In this document: positions 36,019-45,034 of the stretch, piece by piece
Layout of the letters: each line of letters opens with the position of its first letter
How positions within the stretch are numbered: the first letter of the stretch is position 1
Origin: Bradyrhizobium sp. BR 10289
GTDB taxonomy: Bacteria; Pseudomonadota; Alphaproteobacteria; Rhizobiales; Xanthobacteraceae
NCBI RefSeq assembly: GCF_019455385.1
Contig: NZ_JACOFR010000029.1
Location: 1-64,000 of the forward strand
Direction of reading: 5' to 3'
DNA length: 64,000 bases
Position numbers and translations under genes: made by a program
The notes under the pieces: model-generated
Seen by the model: the letters and a program-made list of their open reading frames with translations, nothing else
What the model was told of the DNA's origin: nothing
Database searches by the model: none

Positions 36019-36297
36019 ATGTCAGACGCATTCGATTACTTCCGCGCCTACGCTGTCCGAGCTCTCTGCAATGCGAGATCCATGCCGCGGGGCAAGATGA
36101 AGCATCTGCAACTGGTGGCCGGCCGGATCTACAATCTCCTCAAGAAGGAGGCTGCCTACGGCCCCAATGTCCAGCACCTTGAGGACTTTCGCGCAGCCCA
36201 GAAGCTCGAAGCCTCCCTCGATCGCCGGCCAAGTGACCGCTCCGGCAGCCGCGTTGCTCCGGCGGTGCCGCAAGGCTCGGACCGGGGGGCTGGCTGA
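36019..36297 (+). CDS. Small hypothetical protein upstream of PolX-like gene
   Basis: 92 residues from ATG 36019 (MSDAFDYFRAYAVRALCNAR). Helical N-terminus (HLQLVAGRIYNLLKKEAAYG, LEDFRAAQKLEASL) and a disordered Ser/Arg/Pro tail. The stop directly abuts the ATG of the PolX-like gene, so they are co-translated. The region before 36019 in the same frame is shadow of the opposite ligase. Unknown function. Confidence 0.6.
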   Translation: MSDAFDYFRAYAVRALCNARSMPRGKMKHLQLVAGRIYNLLKKEAAYGPNVQHLEDFRAAQKLEASLDRRPSDRSGSRVAPAVPQGSDRGAG

Positions 36298-37974
36298 ATG
36301 CCTTCGCTCGACGCGCGCGGTGTGGCAAGCCTTCTGCGAGAGTACGCACAGCGGACCGCATTGCGAGGCGGCAATCCCTACCGGGCGAAAGCCTACTCTC
36401 GGGCCGCCGACAGCCTGGCGGCTCTTATCGTTCCCTTGGACGTGCTCATCGACGAAGACCGACTTACGGAGATCCCGGGGGTCGGCGACGCGATCGCCGA
36501 CATCATCACCAAGCTTCACAAGACGGGCAGTCACCCCAGCCTCGAAAAGCTGCGGAAGGAGATCCCCGCGGGCGTGCTCGAGATGCTCGCTGTACCCGGC
36601 CTTCGTCCGGAGAAGGTGCTGCGCCTGTACAAGGATCTCGGCATCGGCTCGCTCTCAGAGTTGGAGGCCGCCGCCAAGGATGACCGCATCAAGAAGGCGA
36701 AAGGACTCGGCGCCACGCTGCAGACCAAGATCCTGCAGAACCTCGCGATCGCCAAAAGCGGAGAAGGCCGCCTCCACCTGCACCGCGCCGCCGCGCTGCT
36801 CGCGCAGGCGGAGGACTCGATCCGCAAGTCTCGCCCCGAACTGAAGCGTGTGACGATCGCCGGCGATTTCCGCCGCGGCTGCGAACTCGTCGGCGATCTC
36901 ACGATCGTTGCGGAGGCTGCCAAGCACAAGACATCGACGCCATCGGCCAACGGGCTGCGAATTCAAGTTTCCGACCGCAAGCACTTCGGCGCCGCCCTTC
37001 TCTTCGCCACCGGCTCCGCCGCCCACATCGAGCAGCTCCAAGCCTTGGCCGCCGAGAAAGGCATGCGGTTGGATGCTGACGGCCTCCACAAGGGGCGCAC
37101 GCTGATCGCCGGCGAGGAGGCCGACATCTATCAAGCTTTCGGCTTGCCCTTCATCGATCCGGAACTCCGGGAGGGGCGCGGCGAGATCGAGGCGGCCCTG
37201 AAAGGCAAGCTCCCGAAGCTCGTCACCGACCAGGACCTGCGCGGCATCCTTCACTGCCACACCGATGCCTCCGACGGCACCGAGACGCTGGAGACCATGG
37301 CTAAGGCCACGCGCAAGCGGGGCTTCGAGTATTTCGGCGTGGCCGACCATTCCAAGTCCGCCCACTACGCAGGCGGCCTCTCCGTCGAGGAGATCGCGCA
37401 GCAGCACCGTGAAGCCGACCGCCTCAACAAGCGTTTCGGCAAGGACTTCCGGATCCTCAAGGGTATCGAGTCCGACATCCTGGCGGACGGGTCGCTCGAC
37501 TATGACGACGACGTTCTGGAGCGCTTCGATTTCGTGGTGGCCAGCATCCATGGGCGCTTCAAGTTGGACCGCAAGGCGCAGACGCAGCGCCTGCTTCGGG
37601 CTATTTCCAACCCTCACACCACCATCATCGGCCACATGACGGGGCGACAGCTCCAGCGGCGGCCGGGCTATGAAATCGACGTCGAAAAGGTACTGCGGGC
37701 CTGCGCGAAGCACGATGTCGTCGTCGAGATCAATGCCCATCCATGGCGGCTCGACTTGGACTGGCGCTGGCACCAGGCGGCGCTCGAGTTCGGTTGCATG
37801 ATGAGCATCAATCCCGACGCGCACTCGATCCCCGAACTCGACCACATGCACTGGGGCGTTCAGATGGCCCGCAAGGGCGGTGTCCCTGCCGACCGCGTCC
37901 TGAACGTGATGACGCTTGCGGAAATCACGCGCTACCTTCGCCAGAAGCGGCGCTCGCTCGCCCGCGCCGCCTGA
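36298..37974 (+). CDS. PolX-like protein: HhH, degenerate polymerase palm, intact PHP domain
   Basis: 558 residues in PolX order. HhH regions at about 55-110 (EIPGVGDAIADII), palm near 185-300, PHP from about 315. The palm reads GDFRRGCELVGDLTIV: Asp200 remains but the second metal-binding Asp is Thr202, and the usual vDLR segment reads IQVS, so the third is also gone. Polymerase activity should be lost. The PHP domain retains its metal ligands (LHCHTDASDG, VADHS, KGIESDI, VASIHG, IGHMTGR, EINAHPW, NPDAHS) and should keep 3'-5' exonuclease or phosphoesterase activity. The MOSC gene overlaps its stop. Confidence 0.88.
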   Translation: MPSLDARGVASLLREYAQRTALRGGNPYRAKAYSRAADSLAALIVPLDVLIDEDRLTEIPGVGDAIADIITKLHKTGSHPSLEKLRKEIPAGVLEMLAVPGLRPEKVLRLYKDLGIGSLSELEAAAKDDRIKKAKGLGATLQTKILQNLAIAKSGEGRLHLHRAAALLAQAEDSIRKSRPELKRVTIAGDFRRGCELVGDLTIVAEAAKHKTSTPSANGLRIQVSDRKHFGAALLFATGSAAHIEQLQALAAEKGMRLDADGLHKGRTLIAGEEADIYQAFGLPFIDPELREGRGEIEAALKGKLPKLVTDQDLRGILHCHTDASDGTETLETMAKATRKRGFEYFGVADHSKSAHYAGGLSVEEIAQQHREADRLNKRFGKDFRILKGIESDILADGSLDYDDDVLERFDFVVASIHGRFKLDRKAQTQRLLRAISNPHTTIIGHMTGRQLQRRPGYEIDVEKVLRACAKHDVVVEINAHPWRLDLDWRWHQAALEFGCMMSINPDAHSIPELDHMHWGVQMARKGGVPADRVLNVMTLAEITRYLRQKRRSLARAA

Positions 37975-38537
37975 TGTCGCAGGGCCACGATCCGGCGCTC
38001 GAGGGCAGGGTCGTGGCGGTCGCCGCCGATCGCGGGCATCACTTCAGCAAACCAACTCAGGAGCGCATAATCCTGGTGGAAGGCCACGGCGTAGAAGGCG
38101 ACGTTCACGCCGGCCCGTTCGTCCGACACCGCTATTTGGCACGCCGCCGGCCCCGCCTGCCCAATCTCCGGCAGGTCCACCTGATACCATCCGAACTCTT
38201 CCCGTCTCTCCTCAAGGCTGGCTTCGAGGTTGGCGCGGGCGACCTCGGCGAGAACGTCACCACCGTCGGATTGGACCTCGAACGGATGCCGCTCGGGACC
38301 TTGATCGAGCTCGGACCCTCCGCGGTCGTCGAGCTGACTGGCCTCCGGACGCCCTGTGTCCTAATTGACCGCTTTCGAGCCGGCCTCAAGCGGCAGGTAC
38401 TGTCGCCGGCGGAAACGGGCCCTCCGTTCAAATCCGGGGTGTTGGGCGTGGTCCGGTCCGGGGGACCGGTCGTGGCCGGCGACAGCGCGCGGGTTCGCCT
38501 TCCATCTTCCTCGTTTCGGCCTTTGCCGGCCCTATAG
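37974..38537 (+). CDS. MOSC-domain protein
   Basis: 187 residues from ATG 37974, overlapping the PolX TGA by one base. MOSC features: GVEGDVHAGPFVRHRY, LPNLRQVHLIPSELFP, GDLGENVTTVGLDL, PLGTLIELGPSAVVELTGLR and a Cys in RTPCVLIDRF. MOSC domains are the sulfur-carrier C-terminal part of molybdenum cofactor sulfurases and stand-alone homologues with unclear sulfur-transfer targets. A related, decayed copy lies at 43995-44423. The gene ends 13 bp before the ligase start. Confidence 0.88.
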   Translation: MSQGHDPALEGRVVAVAADRGHHFSKPTQERIILVEGHGVEGDVHAGPFVRHRYLARRRPRLPNLRQVHLIPSELFPSLLKAGFEVGAGDLGENVTTVGLDLERMPLGTLIELGPSAVVELTGLRTPCVLIDRFRAGLKRQVLSPAETGPPFKSGVLGVVRSGGPVVAGDSARVRLPSSSFRPLPAL

Positions 38538-38550
38538 AGAGACTTCTACC

Positions 38551-39498
38551 GTGGCCCGAAAATCGATCCTGCCTCGCCGCCTGCAGCCCATGCTGGCCAC
38601 CCTAACCGATTCACCGTTCGACGATCCCGATTGGATATTCGAGGACAAGTTCGATGGTTTTCGTATGGTCGCGGAAATCCGGCGTGGACGGGTCGCGCTA
38701 TACAGCCGTAATGGGAAGATCATCAGCCACTCCTACGTGGAGGTCGCGAAGGCGCTTGAGGGCGTGAAGGCGGATGCCGTGATCGATGGCGAGCTCGTCG
38801 CGATCGGCAAAGACGGCGTCTCTCATTTCCAGTTGCTCCAGAACGCCCTGCGCCATGAGGCCAAGCTTCTGTACTGCGCGTTCGATCTCATGTTCGCGGA
38901 CGGCGAGGACCTACGCGCGCTGCCGCTCCTTGAGCGCAAGAAGCGGCTCAAGGCCATCCTGCCGCGCCATAAGCTGATCGCATTCAGCAACCACCGCAAA
39001 GGCAAGGGAACGAAGTTCTTCGCAGAAGCCGAGCGGAGGCACCTCGAAGGCATCATGGCCAAGCGCGCCGACAGCCCGTACGCGTCCGGACGCCGGACCG
39101 CCAATTGGCTGAAGGTAAAAACGGCGCAGCGGCAGGAGGTCGTGATCGCCGGCTTCACGGCGCCGAGGCGAACCCGGCCCTTCTTCGGCGCTCTCGCGCT
39201 GGCGGTGCGGGAAAATGGCGGATGGCGGTACATCGGCCACGTTGGCACCGGCTTCAGCCACCAGGTTCTCGAAGAGCTTCACGGCAAGCTCCTGAAGCTC
39301 AAGACGGCCAAGTCCCCCTTTTCCGCCAAGGTGAAGGATGCGGAGGTCACGACCTGGGTGCGTCCTTCGTTGGTCGCAGAGGTGAAGTTCGCGGAGTGGA
39401 CCAGCAAGGGAGAGCTGCGCCAGCCAGTCTATCTCGGCCTGCGGTCCGACAAAAAGGCCAAGGACGTCGTTCGCGAAAAGAGTTGGTCGCGGGAATAG
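38551..39498 (+). CDS. Stand-alone ATP-dependent DNA ligase, second copy
   Basis: 315 residues from GTG 38551 (ARKSILPRRLQPMLATLTD); the frame is open upstream through the MOSC gene but has no family sequence there. Motif I FEDKFDGFR with Lys33, motif III YCAFDLMF, motif IV EGIMAKR, motif V NWLKVKT, OB-fold with YIGHVGTGFS and WVRPSLVAEVKFAEWTSKG. It diverges from the first ligase in detail, so this is not a recent duplicate. Convergent with the RNase HII gene, 28 bp between stops. Confidence 0.9.
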   Translation: MARKSILPRRLQPMLATLTDSPFDDPDWIFEDKFDGFRMVAEIRRGRVALYSRNGKIISHSYVEVAKALEGVKADAVIDGELVAIGKDGVSHFQLLQNALRHEAKLLYCAFDLMFADGEDLRALPLLERKKRLKAILPRHKLIAFSNHRKGKGTKFFAEAERRHLEGIMAKRADSPYASGRRTANWLKVKTAQRQEVVIAGFTAPRRTRPFFGALALAVRENGGWRYIGHVGTGFSHQVLEELHGKLLKLKTAKSPFSAKVKDAEVTTWVRPSLVAEVKFAEWTSKGELRQPVYLGLRSDKKAKDVVREKSWSRE

Positions 39499-39526
39499 TG
39501 CCGTCTAGACCAAGTAATCGACCTGT

Positions 39527-40351
39527 TCAGCCGGCGGCTCGCTCGGATGCAGAAGGCCACGGCGGCAGGGGCGGCAACCCGAGAGTCTTGCGTACTGGTC
39601 CGAACGACCGACGGTGAGCTGCGCATGCGCCGAGCCTGGCAAGAGCTTCATAGTGAGCCGGCACGGGGTAGCCTTTGTGATCCGCGAAGCCGTAGCCAGG
39701 GTGACGCGCGTCGAGGGTCCGCATGACGATGTCGCGCTCGACTTTCGCGAGGATCGACGCCGCAGCGATGCTGGCTGACTTGGCATCGCCCTTAATGATG
39801 GCCTGCTGAGGGATGTCGATCTCCTTCAATCGCTTGGCGTCGATCAGCAAGTGTTGCGGCGTCAATCCCAGCCCCCGGACCGCACGCTGCATGGCCTGGA
39901 TGCCAGCCCAATAGATGTTGATCGCGTCGATCTCCTCGACCTCTACGAACGCCACACACCAACTCTCTGCCTTTGCCTTGATCTCCTTCGCGAGTTCTTC
40001 GCGAGCCGCGGCGTCGAGCTTCTTCGAGTCATCGATCCCGACGATCCGCGTGCCGGGTTTCAGAATCACCGCGCCCGCGGATACTGGCCCCGCAAGAGGG
40101 CTCATTCCGGCCTCGTCCACGCCTGCCACAGCATGAAGGCCGCTTTCCCAGAGAGAGGTCTCGAAGCGCAGCATCTTGCGGAGGCGCTGCCCCTCGGACC
40201 TGTTTTCGAAGCGCCTCTTATCGATCGAAGCCAGGATCGCGCGGGCTCCCGCGCGAGCGTCAGCCCGCAGGATCTGCTCGACGCTGGCCTCGAGCGGTCG
40301 TTTCTCGACGACATAGCGCTGACGCAATACATCGAGCGAATATTGGGACAT
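39527..40351 (-). CDS. RNase HII variant with extended N-terminus
   Basis: 274 residues from ATG 40351 (MSQYSLDVLRQRY). Core from about 75: VDEAGMSPLAGPVSAGAVIL with the catalytic Asp and Glu, VGIDDSKKLD, HLLIDAKRL, GDAKSASIAAASILAKVERD, ending GLPPLP. The canonical GRG 2'-OH sensing motif (DEAGRGPLAG) reads GMS here, which should alter ribonucleotide recognition. The extra about 70 N-terminal residues (VEQILRADARAGARAIL) are helical. Likely a paralogue of the housekeeping RNase HII, specialised to this repair region. Confidence 0.88.
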   Translation of the reverse strand: MSQYSLDVLRQRYVVEKRPLEASVEQILRADARAGARAILASIDKRRFENRSEGQRLRKMLRFETSLWESGLHAVAGVDEAGMSPLAGPVSAGAVILKPGTRIVGIDDSKKLDAAAREELAKEIKAKAESWCVAFVEVEEIDAINIYWAGIQAMQRAVRGLGLTPQHLLIDAKRLKEIDIPQQAIIKGDAKSASIAAASILAKVERDIVMRTLDARHPGYGFADHKGYPVPAHYEALARLGACAAHRRSFGPVRKTLGLPPLPPWPSASERAAG

Positions 40352-40612
40352 AGCGGACCTTCGCACAGACTAATTGGGAAAGCGTGTCCGTAAACTTTGT
40401 GGCGATTGTCTGAAGCTCGGCCTTGCAGCCATCGTCGGCCTGCGCAGCGGACCGTCGAAAGGAACCGCCGGCTTCAGATAGGGCAAGTATCTTGCGCGGC
40501 CACTGATCTTATCTACGAACCGCCGATCTCACGAACGGAACCAACCGCTGTCTCCGTTCCTTTAGAAAGGAGTGGAGCCTCGATCCCTGGGTGCTTCCGA
40601 GGGAACAGGCCC

Positions 40613-41716
40613 ATGCTCCGAGAGACTCGCAACGAAGAACAGGTTCTGGACCGCACCGCCGAGGTCGCAGCAGCCATTGCGGAAGAAGGTCTTCGCTATG
40701 TCAGCGACTCCGCGCCCGGCTACACCCGCAAGCGGACGGGGACTACCTTCAGCTACTACGACAAGGACGGCAAGCGCATCACCGATGCCGCCGTCATCCG
40801 GCGCATCAAGTCCATCGGTATCCCGCCGGCCTATGAATCCGTTTGGATCTGCCCCTCGGCGAACGGCCACATCCAGGCGACCGGGCTCGATGCGCGGGGC
40901 CGCAAGCAGTACCGCTACCACGCGAAATGGCGCGAGCTGCGCGACCAGAACAAGTACGAACACATCGTCCAGTTCGCAGCCGCGTTGCCCGCGCTGCGCG
41001 ACCGTGTCGCGGCCGACATGAAGCTGGAAGGACTACCTCGCGAGAAGGTTCTTGCCACGATCGTCAGCCTTCTGGAGAAGACTTTGATCCGGGTCGGCAA
41101 CGCCGAGTATGCCGAGAAAAACAAATCCTACGGGCTCACCACCATGCGACGGAAGCACGTTGCGGTGGGTCGCGGCGTCCTTCGGTTCGACTTCACGGGC
41201 AAGTCGGGCAAACAGTGGAAACTTCGGGTCGAGGACAAGCGGATTGCCGCCATCGTGAAGCGCTGCGCGGAAATCCCCGGACATGAGCTCTTCAAGTACC
41301 TGGACGACGACGGGCAGCCGCGTACGGTCGATTCCGGCGACGTCAATGCTTACATCAAGGAGATCACGGGCGAGGACTTCAGCGCCAAGGATTTCCGCAC
41401 TTGGGCGGGGACGGTTCTGGCGGCGTTGGCGCTGACCGAGTTCAAGAAGTACGACAGCCAGGCCGAGGCGAAGCGCAACGTCGTCGCCGCGATCGAAAGC
41501 GTCTCCAAGCAGCTCGGGAATACGCCGGCCATTTGCCGCAAGTGCTACGTGCACCCGGAAGTCCTGAACGCCTACATGTCCGGTGATCTTGTCAAGATGA
41601 TCGAAGCCAAGATCGCTCGGAAGTTCAAGCGACAGTATGCCAAGCTCACGTCGGATGAAGTCATGGTGTTGGCGTTTCTCCGCAAACGCCTCGATTCTTT
41701 GAAGGCCCCCGACTAG
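40613..41716 (+). CDS. DNA topoisomerase IB
   Basis: 367 residues from ATG 40613; upstream in-frame codons are non-family. N-terminal RRIKSIGIPPAYESVWICPS, ATGLDARGRKQYRYHAKWR, catalytic-domain Arg/Lys motifs in YGLTTMRRKHV and GKSGKQWKLRV, the FSAKDFRTWAGT signature and nucleophilic Tyr312 in CRKCYVHPEVL. This is the poxvirus-like bacterial TopIB family that relaxes supercoils through a 3'-phosphotyrosyl intermediate. Last gene of the repair-rich region. Confidence 0.93.
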   Translation: MLRETRNEEQVLDRTAEVAAAIAEEGLRYVSDSAPGYTRKRTGTTFSYYDKDGKRITDAAVIRRIKSIGIPPAYESVWICPSANGHIQATGLDARGRKQYRYHAKWRELRDQNKYEHIVQFAAALPALRDRVAADMKLEGLPREKVLATIVSLLEKTLIRVGNAEYAEKNKSYGLTTMRRKHVAVGRGVLRFDFTGKSGKQWKLRVEDKRIAAIVKRCAEIPGHELFKYLDDDGQPRTVDSGDVNAYIKEITGEDFSAKDFRTWAGTVLAALALTEFKKYDSQAEAKRNVVAAIESVSKQLGNTPAICRKCYVHPEVLNAYMSGDLVKMIEAKIARKFKRQYAKLTSDEVMVLAFLRKRLDSLKAPD

Positions 41717-41829
41717 TGCCTCCTGCGACGCTTACCACGCTGGCGGCGCCGCGAAGGACGGCCTACCCTATCTTCATGCCTGGACTCGCCAAGCGCACCG
41801 GCCGGCCTCGGTCAAATAACTGTTGTTAG

Positions 41830-43073
41830 TCACTTAGACGCGCTTTCCACCGGCCTGAGAAGATTCTTGACGACGTACTTGCCGATCTCATACCCCATCT
41901 CACGACCGACCCTTGTCGAGAACCGATAGTGAAAGCCTGCCCAAACCCGGGCTTCGGACACCTCGTTGATGAATGATTTAAGGTCTGTCCAGCGGCGCTC
42001 AGCCCCCGGCGCAGTGGTGCTCGTCATGCTGATCTCAGAGAACGTGGTCGTACCCAATGCGGCTTCGAGAACCGCACACATAGCAGACGCCTGCACACAG
42101 TGAGCGCATGGGTATTCTGGGTGCATCGGAGTATCCGCGATCGGACGCCACAATGGGTCCCTCTCTGTTTCGGCGTTGTCATCCCTGTCGCCATTGCGGA
42201 TCGCCGTAATCGGCCGCCAGAAATTGTAGTGGTACTTGGCGTCGAACACTGCAATCAGGCTGTCTGCCCGAGCGACGGCGATCAAGGCAAAGATGCGGGA
42301 ATTATCGGTTTGGTCTAGCTTCTTGCGGCTATCAGAGCGCGTGCGAGCGGATAGAACACGTCGCCGCCGATCGAGATCCAGAACTTGGCCGCTTCGGTCT
42401 GATCCGCGGTGCGGGACTTGCTGTCGAAGCGGCCGACTTTGGAAATCTCGTTGAAGTCGTGCGCCCATTCCGAGCTGGAGAGCGCAACGGGCGGCTCCGG
42501 TCGGAATTGGTCAGCCTTATTCATCGCGAAGGGTCGAACGCCCGGCCACTGTGCGACGACCAGGCTGGGCGTCGGAACGTAGACGCCCGGAGTGGTGATG
42601 GGCCGATGGCCGTCGGGCGCGGCGGACCCGTCGTCCTTTCTGTTCGTCAGGATTTTCGCGGCCACCGTTTCGCCAACTCTAATGCCTTCTTCCTTCGCTG
42701 GGCCGTCGGGGACGCGCTGAAGGTCGTTGCTGAGCGCTTGTTTGAGCTCGGGCGCGTTTGCCTCCGGGCTGCTCGCGAGTAGTACGGTTGCGGCAGCAAC
42801 GCCTGCCGCTACTTCTTTGGAGACTTCGCGGCTGATGTGAAGCTTGGTGAGGAACGGTGCGTATCTCGGCTCCACTGAGTTGGTTGCATCGAACATGGCG
42901 AGGTGCATCATCGCCAGCACGCGCTCTGCCGCCGGCGGTCCCAGCTTTTGGGCCAGCAGCAAAGTGACAGCTCGCTCATTCCAGTCTGAAATGACATCCG
43001 CAAAGGCAGAAGTGACAGGGAGCGACAACATCAGTCCGGCGAGAATGCTGCGGCGCAGGGGTGCTCGGTTCAT
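41830..43073 (-). pseudogene. Vanadium-dependent haloperoxidase/PAP2-type gene, frameshifted
   Basis: Starts at ATG 43073 with a signal peptide (SILAGLMLSLPVTSAFA). The first frame runs through ERVLAMMHLAMFDATNSVEP and QTEAAKFWISIGG to ALIAARS and TAG at 42315. The next frame resumes with KLDQTDNSRIFALIAVARAD, YHYNFWRPITAIRNGD, HPEYPCAHCVQASA and FHYRFSTRVGREMGYEIG, the PAP2/haloperoxidase active-site half, to 41830. One lost base in an A-run near 42318-42322 would split the gene. The His-bearing halves remain intact, so this may be recent decay or a sequencing error. HxlR regulator divergent. Confidence 0.75.
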
Positions 43074-43203
43074 GTAGGCCTCCGTTTGCTGCGACCGACC
43101 AGGCGTGAGAGCCGGGCGCGCCGAGGCAAACATCGCTACCGGTTCCGCTCAAGTCTGTTTTTCGAACTAGCGAAGCAAAGCCTTCGGTGGTTCAATCGCG
43201 ATC

Positions 43204-43935
43204 ATGCAAGACGGCTATGACCAATTTTGCCCCATCGCTAAAACGGCTGAGGTACTGGCGACGCGTTGGACGCCGCTGATCCTGCGCGAATTGATGGCTG
43301 ACAACCGAACATTCAACGATGTTCATCGTGGCGTGCCGCTTATCTCGAGAGCGGTCCTTGTGACACGACTTCGCGAATTGGAAGATCAAGGAATAATCGA
43401 AAGGCGCGCGCGGTCCAACGGGACTGGACACGAATATTGGCTTACCCCCGCTGGCGAGGCACTCCGGCCGATCGTCAGCGAGATGGGACATTGGGGTCTG
43501 GTACACGCGCGGGATGCGATCAAGCCGACGGACCTTGATCCCTTCTTCCTTGTATGGGGTTTCCGAAAGAGGGCGGTTCGGGACGCCATTGATAAGAAAG
43601 TCGTCGCTCGCTTCGAATTCGCCGGCGTGCCGGCCAACCGAACGAAGTACAGCATTCTGTGGCTGGTCCTCGATCCGCAGGGCGTAGACGTCTGCGCCAA
43701 GGATCCCGGCTTCGCAGTCGACGTTATTTTCCGCGGCAAAATCGCCGATTTCGTTGCGGTGTACTTGGGATATCTGCCGTGGCGGCAGGTCGAAGGCAAA
43801 GAGATCATCGTGGAAGGGACAGATCGTCGCCTGATCAAGGAGGTGCCGACGTGGATCCGGCTCGATAAAATCGTCGGGCGCGACTTTCCTGTCGTGAAGG
43901 GAGTTGTCCGCGAGCGCACCACCGGAGCGATTTAA
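43204..43935 (+). CDS. HxlR-family transcriptional regulator with C-terminal SCP2-like domain
   Basis: 243 residues. N-terminal HxlR winged helix: YDQFCPIAKTAEVLATRW with the redox-prone Cys, LILRELM, RAVLVTRLRELEDQGIIERR, EYWLTPAGEAL. The extra 110 residues (SILWLVLDPQGVDVCAKDPG, IADFVAVYLGYLPWRQV) resemble an SCP2 sterol-carrier-like sensory domain found in longer HxlR members. It is divergent from the haloperoxidase gene (130 bp) and likely controls it. Confidence 0.9.
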   Translation: MQDGYDQFCPIAKTAEVLATRWTPLILRELMADNRTFNDVHRGVPLISRAVLVTRLRELEDQGIIERRARSNGTGHEYWLTPAGEALRPIVSEMGHWGLVHARDAIKPTDLDPFFLVWGFRKRAVRDAIDKKVVARFEFAGVPANRTKYSILWLVLDPQGVDVCAKDPGFAVDVIFRGKIADFVAVYLGYLPWRQVEGKEIIVEGTDRRLIKEVPTWIRLDKIVGRDFPVVKGVVRERTTGAI

Positions 43936-43994
43936 TCGGCCGCCCCATCGGCGGCGTCTTCCGCGGTGTGTCGCAGGCCGCCACGGGGTCGGAT

Positions 43995-44423
43995 CGGCCG
44001 GGGTGTCGAAGGCGACGCCCAGCCGGCCCCTCGTCACCATCGCTATATCACCGTCCGCGGGCCAGCTTCCCAACCTGCAGCAGGTTCACCTCATCGCGTC
44101 CGGGCTCTTTTAGACCCCTACAGAGCCGAGTTCGCAGTCGCAGCGGAAGACTTGGGCGACATCATCACCACCACTGGACATCTGTGCCCCTAGGGATGTT
44201 CATTGATCCCATGCCACGGCGGCCATTGAGCGCCCGTGCGCCCTCCTTGTGTCCTGATCGCTGCCGGACCGGCTGAAACGGCAGGTGCTCTCGTCGGCGG
44301 AAACGGGCCCTCCGTTCGAATCCGGTGTGCTGGACATGGTACGGGCCGGGGGCGTTCGCAGCTGGTGATGCCGCGCGGGTTCGCCTTCCGTCCTCCTCGT
44401 TGGACCTCTGCCGGCTTTGTAGG
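43995..44423 (+). pseudogene. MOSC-domain pseudogene, decayed paralogue of the gene at 37974
   Basis: Base-level similarity to the intact MOSC gene is obvious in segments: GTCGAAGGCGACG near 44001 matching VEGDVHAGP, LPNLQQVHLI, EFAVAAEDLGDIITTTG, KRQVLSSAETGPPFESGVLD, then ARVRLPSSS-like sequence at 44375-44395. These segments fall in at least two frames, interrupted by stops (for example the TAG near 44192) and deletions. No complete frame survives. Confidence 0.8.
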
Positions 44424-44555
44424 AGCCGGTGCACAACTCGGCTCGCCGATCGCCGAATCGAAGCTCGTCCGGTAGGTCGGACTGGCATGGCCGCAAACAA
44501 GGTAACGGCGGTACGCTTGGGGCTGGGGAAGTAACCGGCAGTCCGGCACTATCCA

Positions 44556-44583
44556 AGCCGCCGCGCGTACCGGCGGCTTTTTC
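44556..44583 (+). terminator. Rho-independent terminator
   Basis: AGCCGCCG (44556-44563) pairs with CGGCGGCT (44571-44578) around a 7-base loop, followed directly by TTTTTC. A canonical rightward terminator between the MOSC pseudogene and the leftward cassette ending at 44599. Confidence 0.75.
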
Positions 44584-44598
44584 TTGGCCTGATCCTAC

Positions 44599-45014
44599 TT
44601 AGGAAGCGTTGGCCCTAGCCCTTTCGCGCGCCTCGCGGCGCCGTTCCCGACGTTCGCGGCGGCGCTTGGCCCGGTCGGCCGGCTGCCGCAGCGGAGGAAC
44701 CAGTGTCGGCGAAGCGACGACCGTCTGCTCAACCGAAGGCACCGGAATGGGCTCCGGCGCAGCAGGGCGAGCTTCCATGAACTCGAGCACAGCCCGTCCC
44801 TTTACAGTGATCTTCCAGCCGCCGCTGATGCGTTCGACCAGCCCTTGTGACCAGATGTCGAGATCCGGAACCCGTGCCGCGAGCCGCCTGTCCGGTCCGC
44901 CCAATCGCGGCCACTGGTCGCCAGAATTGCCATGTCCCGCTTGAGGTCCTCCATGACGGCAAACCCGTCCGGATATGCCGCCAAAATCTTCAAAACGGTG
45001 ACCTGGAAGTTCAC
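44599..45014 (-). pseudogene. Winged-helix-like cassette gene B, frameshifted copy
   Basis: GTG 45014 starts NFQVTVLKILAAYPDGFAVM, then LKRDMAILATSGRDWADRT. A one-base loss near 44905 moves the rest (RRLAARVPDLDIWSQGLVER, GGWKITVKGRAVLEFMEARP and an Arg/Ala tail ending ERARANAS) into another frame, ending at 44599. The intact paralogue at 61878-62285 has both parts in one frame, which proves the break. The fold is winged-helix-like; function unknown. It is preceded by cassette gene A. Confidence 0.78.
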
Positions 45015-45034
45015 GCCCGCGTCCCGGTTTTCAG

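Noticed and set aside
36655..37851. 398-residue leftward frame inside the PolX-like gene
   Set aside because: Antisense shadow; the rightward gene has the PHP ligands in order.
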